Positions 10,001 through 14,341 of a stretch of DNA of 14,341 nucleotides are shown in pieces (positions within the stretch are counted from its first letter, which is position 1; every line of letters begins with the position of its first letter). Source of the DNA: Phoronis ovalis (Eukaryota > Phoronida > Phoronidae); NCBI GenBank assembly GCA_028565635.1, contig JAOXYB010032941.1, positions 1 through 14,341 on the forward strand, in the 5' to 3' direction. The notes under the pieces are model-generated. The model did no database searches. It saw only the letters and a list, made by a program, of their open reading frames with translations, and was not told the DNA's origin. The position numbers and the translations under genes are program-made.

Positions 10001-12216
10001 TACAGGTTCGCAACCCTTTGTTGACTCACCTTGAGGTGCAAGAAGCTGTGGATGTAGTGAATGCTCAGGTCTTTGAAGAACATCAACGTAAACAAACCTT
10101 ACTACTTCCATTAAGTTTAAACAAAAATACATTTGTTACATGGGTTCTGGTTATCTTCAAATTGAAAAGTTGTCTACTAATACATTCCAATTAATTAAAT
10201 GTACCACCTGTTTTAAGTTGTCTTGACTCTTCAGAATGTAACAACAACAACAACATACTAAGGTGTATAAATTATTTAATTTCAATGATTTTGTAGGTAT
10301 TGAAGCTGTTTCTTGTATTAATGAGGCCATAGATAAAGGTATACCTGACGAAACAGTTTCTGCCCTTCAGAAGCCTACTGCCAAACTTCAAGATGTTGAG
10401 CCAAAACACGCAACTCATTATCAAGCAATACTTGCTCATGATAAAGCCAAGAAGGCTCAGGTGAAAGTCACTCGTATACAATGAATACAGTTTAGATAGA
10501 ATGTGATGATTGTTGTGTTCGTAATAAGAGCATAAATTATTCAGCTAGCTTGCTAAGGTGTACACTGCTGCAAGTAGAGCTTACAGCCATATCTGCTTAC
10601 TTGGACAAGACCAGTGAACAGTGTCAACAGTTTTGAAACTTTAATACCTGTTTTTTATGAATGGTTATATGTTGTATATTTATAGATATCTGGTGAGAGT
10701 GGTACAGTTTTGTGGCTGGAAGAAATTCAGGATGCTGTGAACAGGTCCAATAAGCATTCTCAGGATGCTCTCAAAAGTAAGTGTTATCCGTTCATATAAC
10801 TTGTACAGTGCGGTTAAAATGGGAACTGTTATGCTATAGTATATCCGACATGAATTATCTGCACATTTTTGTCCTTGACAAAATTAAAAAGTAATTATCA
10901 CAATTTCATTTTCTATATTTAAACGTGGAAACATTATAAAAATGATTGCTTTGCTTTATACAATATGTCATTCCTGCGTATAGAAGTACTTTTTGATGCC
11001 TGGAAGAAGACTAATTTTGCATATATGAAACTTGGACAGAGAAAATGGTATATTACACTTTAATTACCTAGATAGAAAGTAGCACCTTCAATTTTGATGA
11101 GTCATTCATTTTATTCTGCTTTAATTTAGTTGCAGCATATGTGTATGTGGCCAATATGTTGTTAGCTAACAGTAGCTTAACGAAGATATCAGCTTGGTTA
11201 CAAAAGTTTAAGCAAAGCGGTATAGCAGCGTATTTTATGTCATATATGTCAAATTCCGTTTCCCCACCCAATAAAAATTGAAGCACAACTATATATTATG
11301 TATTTGTTTATTTTAATTACAGTTACTCAAACCTCTTCACAAACATTTTACGTGAACCCTTTCTACACCGCATTTTATTTTAGGCTACTCTTAAGTTTTC
11401 GTTGTGTCTATCAGTCTGACAGGATAGCTAAATCTTGTATATTTCACTCGTTAGTGTGTGAAGGTTTACTTTAAGGGAATTTAGCTATTTGATATGACTG
11501 GGTATGTAAAAAATAACCTCTTCCTGGAATGGAAAAAGTATTAAATGCAACAATAAATAACAAGCAAGACAAATGTCCCTGCACAGTGACAAAAAAACAC
11601 TGTCAGACTGATATGAGCAACATTGTAATGGTGGTTTATTTGTTGCACGTTATGTGAATTGATACTTTTTATTTTTCTTTTCTCAGTGTACTTTAGTAGA
11701 CTTTGTCAGTATGACTTGCCGTTTTTTGTTAACTTATATATAAACATGCAGACTATTTGAGAAGGACTATAATTGTATAGTTTGCATTCACCAGTATCTG
11801 CTTTATTGTTAGTCTAAAGTTGTACATATAAGAATTAGTCTCGCATAGTTGTATGCAGTTAAATTGCTAAAAGCTTTGTTGAAATGTGAGGTATCACTAT
11901 GAACTGTGTCTGGAAAAAAAATTTATGATACATGTAATACTTGCACATGAAAGGTGAATTTTAGTGCAACTAACTACAGTTCCAGTGCTCGAAGCATGAT
12001 ATACTCTCTAGAGCTTGACCTATATTTTACATCTCTGGTATTTTACAGTGTCTATTGCTGTTGCTGACATCAACCTTTCCTTGGACACAAGTGATGCCAA
12101 CCACATATTAAAACTTCTTCAGAACACTGATGTGTTCCTGCATAGTGTGACGGCTGAATGTGCTAATGACTACTACGAAAAACTGGTTCAAGCAAAAGCT
12201 GCAAAATCGGCCTCAG
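985..12216 (+). CDS. IQGAP: IQGAP family scaffold protein, N-terminal half (19 exons, 3' incomplete)
   Basis: IQGAP proteins are cytoplasmic scaffolds that bind F-actin through an N-terminal CH domain and link it to Rac/Cdc42, calmodulin and signalling kinases. Joining exons 985-1033, 1675-1774, 3162-3318, 4530-4607, 5483-5559, 6125-6192, 6370-6461, 6664-6685, 6990-7168, 7627-7717, 8083-8243, 8395-8488, 8902-9062, 9337-9376, 9576-9739, 10006-10087, 10297-10460, 10686-10776 and 12049-12216 gives one open frame of 679 codons plus one base, with GT-AG at every junction. Residues about 42-157 match the IQGAP CH domain (QNVAYEYLCHLEEAK, IFYPETTDIYDRKN, YGIQMPAFSKIGGILANE). Six internal repeats follow, with conserved Asn at residues 223, 313, 398, 465, 547 and 632. 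In human IQGAP1 the WW domain begins at about residue 680, exactly where this model runs out. The reading frame is intact, so it is not a pseudogene over this span. Which paralogue it corresponds to (IQGAP1, 2 or 3) cannot be settled here. Confidence 0.95.
1034..1674 (+). other. IQGAP: Intron 1
   Basis: This 641-base phase-1 intron runs from GTGAGT to TTTCAG. Its first about 190 bases continue the CpG-rich segment (GCGAGACAAGGCGGCGGCC at 1110-1128); after 1280 it turns AT-rich and CpG-poor. An AP-1-like TGACTCA is present at 1448-1454, which may be chance. No coding potential was recognised. Confidence 0.8.
1675..1774 (+). CDS. IQGAP: IQGAP exon 2 (residues 17-50, start of CH domain)
   Basis: The acceptor is AATTTCAG; the exon opens with two bases that complete codon 17. 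It encodes ERLTADEMDEKRKQNVAYEY and LCHLEEAK, nearly identical to vertebrate IQGAPs and to the first CH helix. The exon ends AAAGT before GTTAGT. This is a weaker donor than most here, but it is the only one that keeps frame with exon 3, creating Val50 across the junction. Confidence 0.9.
1775..3161 (+). other. IQGAP: Intron 2
   Basis: This 1,387-base phase-2 intron between CH-domain exons is AT-rich. It holds a strong acceptor-like site at 1826 (T-run then AG) with a 60-codon open frame after it, and another 74-codon open frame at 2832-3056. Neither translation resembles a family I know. A short run of TAATG units lies near 2648-2670. Confidence 0.8.
3162..3318 (+). CDS. IQGAP: IQGAP exon 3 (residues 50-102, CH domain core)
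   Basis: One base completes Val50, then the exon reads WIEACINEELPPTTELEEGL, continues QNGVYLAKLG and ends KKIYDKDQDRYK. The LPPTTELEEGLxNGVYLAKLG block is a hallmark of the IQGAP CH domain. The donor is AAG|GTAAGA, phase 0. Reading through into the intron stays open to about 3432, but those residues do not resemble the family. Confidence 0.95.
3319..4529 (+). other. IQGAP: Intron 3
   Basis: This 1,211-base phase-0 intron is AT-rich throughout, with a T-rich 3' third leading to the TTTGTAG acceptor. I see no repeat, RNA gene or credible exon in it. Confidence 0.85.
4530..4607 (+). CDS. IQGAP: IQGAP exon 4 (residues 103-128, CH domain)
   Basis: A pure 26-codon exon, phase 0 on both sides, between TTTGTAG and AAG|GTGAAT. 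It encodes ARGLHFRHTDNINHFLRAMQ and KVGLPK, matching the CH segment in which GLHFRHTDN and the GLPK turn are conserved in IQGAPs. Because it is 78 bases and symmetric, skipping it would keep frame but remove part of the CH fold. Confidence 0.95.
4608..5482 (+). other. IQGAP: Intron 4
   Basis: An 875-base phase-0 intron. Open frames at 4612-4809 (+) and 5162-5347 (-) have no recognisable similarity and look like chance. Nothing else stands out. Confidence 0.85.
5483..5559 (+). CDS. IQGAP: IQGAP exon 5 (residues 129-154, CH domain)
   Basis: It follows CTTACAG and encodes IFYPETTDIYDRKNIPKCIY, then CIHALS, the most conserved C-terminal part of the CH domain. It ends with the first two bases of Ser154 before CAG|GTAGCT. 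Confidence 0.95.
5560..6124 (+). other. IQGAP: Intron 5
   Basis: A 565-base phase-2 intron ending in a CTTCTTTTCTTTCAG tract. GCTTAGCCAGCAG near 5818 and GCTTGGCCAGCAG near 6026 are a short, probably coincidental, direct repeat. No other feature was seen. Confidence 0.85.
6125..6192 (+). CDS. IQGAP: IQGAP exon 6 (residues 154-177, end of CH domain)
   Basis: It follows a long pyrimidine tract and TTTCAG. The first base completes Ser154 and the exon then reads LYLFKLGMAPQIEDLYGKIK and FT, closely matching vertebrate IQGAP1 at the end of the CH domain. The last base begins Asp177. The donor is CAG|GTACAG. Confidence 0.94.
6370..6461 (+). CDS. IQGAP: IQGAP exon 7 (residues 177-207, conserved linker)
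   Basis: It follows AATTCCAG. Two bases complete Asp177, and the exon encodes EEISAMRKELEKYGIQMPAF followed by SKIGGILANE. The YGIQMPAFSKIGGILANE stretch is nearly invariant in animal IQGAPs and joins the CH domain to the internal repeats. The donor is GAG|GTAAAT, phase 0. Confidence 0.95.
6664..6685 (+). CDS. IQGAP: IQGAP exon 8, 22-base microexon (residues 208-215)
   Basis: This very short exon encodes MPVDEAA plus the first base of Leu215, between TTTTTTTTCAG and T|GTAAGT. The human protein has a similar VDEAALHAAVIAINEA run at this place, so the microexon is needed to bridge exons 7 and 9 in frame. The strong polypyrimidine tract and the consensus donor probably compensate for the small size. 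Confidence 0.9.
6686..6989 (+). other. IQGAP: Intron 8
   Basis: A 304-base phase-1 intron between the microexon and repeat 1. It contains a 16-base inverted repeat around 6768-6836. A 64-codon minus-strand frame and a 70-codon plus-strand frame here are not convincing. Confidence 0.85.
6768..6836. repeat. Inverted repeat in intron 8
   Basis: CAGTCTGAATAAAGCC (6768-6783) is the reverse complement of GGATTTATTCAGACTG (6821-6836), with one mismatch in 16. The 37-base loop is richer in G and C than the surrounding intron. It could form a stem in the transcript or be a remnant of a small inverted-repeat element. Confidence 0.6.
6990..7168 (+). CDS. IQGAP: IQGAP exon 9 (residues 215-274, internal repeat 1)
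   Basis: Two bases complete Leu215. The exon begins HAAVIAINEAIDQQ and continues ATVAALQNPAAHL and YQDLLYSAKQIKAE. The layout is the internal-repeat pattern: IN.AI(D/E), then L.NP.A.L, then Y...L..AK..K. The conserved Asn is 223. The acceptor is GTTATAG and the donor AAG|GTAATG, phase 0. Confidence 0.94.
7169..7626 (+). other. IQGAP: Intron 9
   Basis: A 458-base phase-0 intron with a TGTCCTTTCAG acceptor. I see no feature in it. Confidence 0.85.
7627..7717 (+). CDS. IQGAP: IQGAP exon 10 (residues 275-305, linker to repeat 2)
   Basis: It follows CCTTTCAG. After a variable, acidic start (SIDMDSTWEP) it reads DVYDELLTQAEIQGNINKVN, almost identical to vertebrate IQGAP1. One base of Thr305 precedes GTAAGT. 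Confidence 0.94.
7718..8082 (+). other. IQGAP: Intron 10
   Basis: A 365-base phase-1 intron with a perfect GTAAGT donor. I see no other element. Confidence 0.85.
8083..8243 (+). CDS. IQGAP: IQGAP exon 11 (residues 305-358, internal repeat 2)
   Basis: It follows GTTTTAG and encodes QRVLSLVNDALDSQ, KLLETLQSSHLSLKGL and FYLKRLIQERQQKR. The conserved Asn is 313. The basic end (ERQQKR) corresponds to the DKQQKR segment in human IQGAP1. The donor is AGA|GTATGT, phase 0. Confidence 0.93.
8395..8488 (+). CDS. IQGAP: IQGAP exon 12 (residues 359-390, linker to repeat 3)
   Basis: It follows TTGTTTTAG. It opens with a Ser/Asn-rich stretch (ESSGNSSSF), then LDKDDLQQGTNQANLDADVN, equivalent to the LQKEELQSGVDAAN region of human IQGAP1. 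The serine-rich start is the least conserved part of the model. One base of Lys390 precedes GTAAGT. Confidence 0.92.
8489..8901 (+). other. IQGAP: Intron 12
   Basis: A 413-base phase-1 intron, A-rich in its 3' half. The 61-codon minus-strand frame at 8484-8669 is not supported by any similarity I recognise. Confidence 0.85.
8902..9062 (+). CDS. IQGAP: IQGAP exon 13 (residues 390-443, internal repeat 3)
   Basis: It follows TATTTACAG and encodes QLAVQAVNAALQND, WKALRNPAAQLPPVYEYAAA and ends LQEKG. The conserved Asn is 398. The donor chosen, GGG|GTAGTG, is weak. A second in-frame GT three bases later (GTA|GTGTAT) would add one Val. Reading past both reaches a stop within eight codons. Confidence 0.92.
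9337..9376 (+). CDS. IQGAP: IQGAP exon 14 (40 bases, residues 444-457)
   Basis: It follows TATTGTAG and encodes EDLDHDEIMGGVK plus one base of Val457 before GTATGC. It aligns with the NLTHPELSVAVEML segment of human IQGAP1 that precedes repeat 4. It is shorter than the other linker exons, so repeats 3 and 4 are the closest pair (67 residues between conserved Asn residues). Confidence 0.9.
9576..9739 (+). CDS. IQGAP: IQGAP exon 15 (residues 457-511, internal repeat 4)
   Basis: It follows TCATTTCAG. Two bases complete Val457, and the exon encodes LSAIARINKAVEAG, EETFGALLDEDAHIQAL and KYLARMARDKQLKSD. The conserved Asn is 465. The usual L.NP.A element is replaced by an acidic LLDEDAHI. The donor is GAT|GTAAGC, phase 0. 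Confidence 0.93.
10006..10087 (+). CDS. IQGAP: IQGAP exon 16 (residues 512-539, linker to repeat 5)
   Basis: It follows TTGTTACAG and encodes VRNPLLTHLEVQEAVDVVNA and QVFEEHQ. The VVNAQVFEEHQRI junction matches the HVNLVVQEEHERI segment of human IQGAP1. One base of Arg539 precedes GTAAAC. Confidence 0.92.
10240..10255. repeat. (ACA)n microsatellite in intron 16
   Basis: Five tandem AAC/ACA units lie about 40 bases upstream of the exon 17 acceptor. This is a short simple repeat, likely variable between individuals. Confidence 0.7.
10297..10460 (+). CDS. IQGAP: IQGAP exon 17 (residues 539-593, internal repeat 5)
   Basis: It follows TTTTGTAG. Two bases complete Arg539, and the exon encodes IEAVSCINEAIDKG, ETVSALQKPTAKL and HYQAILAHDKAKKAQ, a textbook internal repeat with conserved Asn 547. 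The donor is CAG|GTGAAA, phase 0. Confidence 0.94.
10686..10776 (+). CDS. IQGAP: IQGAP exon 18 (residues 594-624, linker to repeat 6)
   Basis: It follows ATTTATAG and encodes ISGESGTVLWLEEIQDAVNR and SNKHSQDALK, matching the SAVLWLDEIQ..I.QSNKDTQEA segment of human IQGAP1. One base of Met624 precedes a perfect GTAAGT donor. Confidence 0.94.
10777..12048 (+). other. IQGAP: Intron 18
   Basis: A 1,272-base phase-1 intron. It includes a perfect 12-base palindrome TGTTAGCTAACA at 11160-11171 and a candidate small inverted-repeat element at 11409-11613. CpG density rises here compared with introns 2-8. No missing exon is needed, since exons 18 and 19 join in frame. Confidence 0.8.
11409..11613. 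mobile_element. Candidate MITE with TA-flanked terminal inverted repeats
   Basis: TATCAGTCTGACAG (11409-11422) is exactly inverted as CTGTCAGACTGATA (11600-11613). If the outer TA is a target duplication, the element is about 205 bases with 12-base terminal repeats, in the style of Tc1/mariner-derived MITEs. There is no coding capacity, and the similarity of the ends stops after these bases, so the call is tentative. Confidence 0.35.
12049..12216 (+). CDS. IQGAP: IQGAP exon 19 (residues 624-679, internal repeat 6)
   Basis: It follows TATTTTACAG. Two bases complete Met624, and the exon encodes SIAVADINLSLDTSDANHIL, LLQNTDVFLHSVTAEC and YYEKLVQAKAAKSAS, equivalent to the last repeat before the WW domain (conserved Asn 632, then TAECANDYYEKL as in PECGETYHSDL). 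It ends one base into codon 680 at CAG|GTTAAC. It is the only long repeat exon that ends in phase 1. The next coding exon is not in the window. Confidence 0.92.
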
Positions 12217-12745
12217 GTTAACATTCTTTTCATAGCTAAAAATGACTGGAACTTTATTGTTTAGATTTAAACAACGCGAGTTCATCTACAACTTGCCAAA
12301 ATTGTGTCACTGGACCTTAATCAGTTAGATTTGTGAAACTTCATTCTTTGTTCTGTGACTGTAAACTTAAATATACAAGAACTTTATTATAGAAGCTGTT
12401 TTATAAGAGTTGTCTAACTAATTTGTTAGCCCAAAACCTTGATTTTTGAGTAAAATAAGCGACAAAATCAACTTCCTGGTTATACTTTGGCATTTATTTA
12501 CCTCAAAATGCTACTTTACTGATAACGAACTTCTTTTCTCCAATTTTTGGAATGTGAGGTGAGGCGTCCCATCGAAATGTCGTTTATTTATTCTAGTGAT
12601 TTTCAGTGCTTGTGATTTTGAGTGAAATTAAGATCAATTGGTGTCATGTGTAGTCAAGTACCCTCAAAACGGGTTAAAAGTATCAGATTATTACCGTGTC
12701 TGCAGGGCAACCACTTTTAATCAACAAAATCGCCCTCCTTGAATT

Positions 12746-12841
12746 TGTGATATTGACGTCAAAAAATGCCAATATTGGCTTTCTATCATGGATTAGGCTG
12801 TGATATCATAGAATGCCAATTGGCATTTTATGATATCACAG
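12746..12841. repeat. Tandem pair of palindromic units
   Basis: The second unit (12798-12841) is a 44-base palindrome: 22-base arms meet with no spacer at CCAATTGG and differ at one position. The first unit (12746-12790) has the same order, TGTGATAT..AATGCCAATATTGGC..TTCTATCAT, around a perfect 12-base palindrome (12768-12779) but is more diverged. A CRE-like TGACGTCA sits at 12754-12761. The shared design suggests duplication of a foldback element. Confidence 0.7.
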
Positions 12842-14267
12842 TCCAGCGCCTGATATATAATAATTATACAAGGGAAATTAATCTCGACATTATGTGTCAG
12901 AATTTAAGACAAAACAAATGCAAATGTCAGTTACAAAAGTAATGCATACTATTTATAATTTACAAAGTGCAAAGAAAGGTAACAACAAATTATTCTTCTA
13001 CGATACAACGAGAAAACTGCATGCTAAGCCCGGACTATATTTTCACAGCAAACGTCACGGTCTGTTCACCTCCCGGGTTTAAATTCCAAATTTTGAAGCC
13101 AGTCCTTTTTGCTGCTGTTAGTGCGATTCACTAACTCCCTCTATAATTGTTCATGACCGTACCAACCGCTAAATGAAGTTGTTCGATGTAAATTTACCAG
13201 ACTTTCTTCAAATATCTTTTCCCGGATTGATGTCGTCTGCTTAATGCACAATTGACCCAGTTTTATTTTATTGGCAAATCAGAAGCCAACAAGCTATACC
13301 GTGACTTCAGTCGGGAGCCCTATATTGGAGATGTTCAAATATTTGTTTGCGATTATTAATCAGTGTCATCGGCTAGTTTGCGAAATGCTGTAAATAATAT
13401 AAAGCTGTGGTACACGTGAAATGAAAGGTAAGGGTCACGTTGTGTTTTATATGAAGACATGAACTGAATAAAACTGTTAAAATTTGAATTCGAAAATCTT
13501 GGAAAGTTCGTCTGTTTTTGGTTTACTTCCAGACAGTCGAGTGATAGTTCGTTTTTTTTCATTTTGGCAAAAACTTTCGCAATATTTGTATAGTATTTTA
13601 TTCGGGGCATATTTCCCTTTCGGATAGGTTTAAAACAGTGTCTTATAATGCAGTTGAGTAATCCCCATGCGTTGGTACTCGTAGATTTTGCTCCCTAGTT
13701 TCAAAAATTGTCCCCCTAAACGCTGATCCTTCCTTATTTTTATAGTACCCCTATTTTCGCGAAAACAAGGATATATTTTGCACTGAAAAAAGAAATTTAT
13801 TGACTCTTTTTTAGGTTCAAGTTTTCCAGCAAACAAAAACAACTTTTTACCCTTTCTAGTATTAAGTACAGTCGATGAAGGTAAGGTTAGTAAACATGAA
13901 CCCCCGACAAGAACAAATTATGTTTTTCCCATACTTTTTTTTACACATTTTTAGTATGACTATGAGTCTGGTCCTGACTCCCTCGATTGTATCCCCTATT
14001 TTTGATTTTCAAGGAGTCCTTTCTAACAAATCTACCCTTTTTTCCAGATTCGAAGACTGACTTTTCAAAATAGCCCCCACACTACTGCTGCTATGGGGGA
14101 GTACCAGGGATGGTCTTTATTCCCCGGAGGATCTTGCCAAACATTTGGTGAGGGTGCGAGGCCCAGGGTAAAACACACCATGGTAAGAACTGCATTCTTA
14201 AAAAAATATACCCCATGGTTAAAATAAATAAATATGGTAAAAAATATTAAATAGACATGAAAAAATA

Positions 14268-14311
14268 CCCTTTTTTCAACCTCCAGTTTTAAATGGAGGT
14301 TGAAAAAAGGG
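14268..14311. repeat. Perfect 18-base-arm hairpin near window end
   Basis: CCCTTTTTTCAACCTCCA (14268-14285) is exactly inverted as TGGAGGTTGAAAAAAGGG (14294-14311) with an 8-base loop, GTTTTAAA. It may be the tip of a foldback transposon or a junction of two inverted copies. Poly-pyrimidine/poly-purine arms favour a stable stem. Confidence 0.75.
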
Positions 14312-14341
14312 AGCCTTAGGGCAGCACATGTATACAGTAAC

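Larger units (their letters stand above)
12217..14341 (+). other. IQGAP: Intron 19, 5' part (2,125 bases, acceptor not reached)
   Basis: From GTTAAC to the window end I searched for the WW-domain exon (expected to encode a W-x(n)-GGYYYYHN-like stretch in phase 1) and found none. The stretch is CpG-rich compared with the gene body, holds two palindromic elements, and ends in a more GC-rich patch (14070-14170) with runs of C and G. Open frames of 62-84 codons on both strands show no family resemblance. Confidence 0.65.

Noticed and set aside
13356-14060. Open frames of 61-84 codons on both strands near the window end
   Set aside because: Low-complexity, no motifs, and no fit to the expected WW-domain exon or to a neighbouring gene.

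Overview
The window is animal nuclear DNA. It is AT-rich and holds one gene on the + strand, split into many short exons by GT-AG introns of about 150 to 2,100 bases. The spliced exons encode the N-terminal half of an IQGAP scaffold protein (IQGAP1-like). I could join 19 coding exons, from the ATG at 985 to the donor after 12216. Every intron phase agrees, giving 2,038 coding bases: 679 complete codons plus one base. The protein is close to human IQGAP1 in domain order and length, but the introns are small and the flanking repeats do not look vertebrate. An invertebrate is therefore likely; I cannot name the phylum.

Layout. Positions 1-590 hold poly-C tandem units and a duplicated repeat block with a recurring GCTCGCTGCTCGC core. 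Positions 720-1033 are a CpG-rich promoter/5'UTR candidate plus exon 1, with two short upstream ORFs, one of which overlaps the main start as ATGA. Exons 2-7 (1675-6461) encode the calponin-homology (CH) domain and the linker after it. Exons 8-19 (6664-12216) encode the six IQGAP internal repeats, built as six short-exon/long-exon pairs with a regular phase pattern. The window stops inside intron 19, just before the exon that should start the WW domain, so the WW, IQ, GAP-related and C-terminal regions lie downstream and were not seen.

The region after exon 19 differs in composition: CpG is several times denser than in the gene body. It carries two strong inverted repeats, a 44-base palindrome near 12800-12840 and an 18-base-arm hairpin at 14268-14311. 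I found no RNA gene, CRISPR array, second protein-coding gene or autonomous transposon. I did not find a wholly new biological system. The observations most worth checking are the exon-pair architecture of the repeats, the uORF that overlaps the start codon, the CpG boundary and the palindromic elements.
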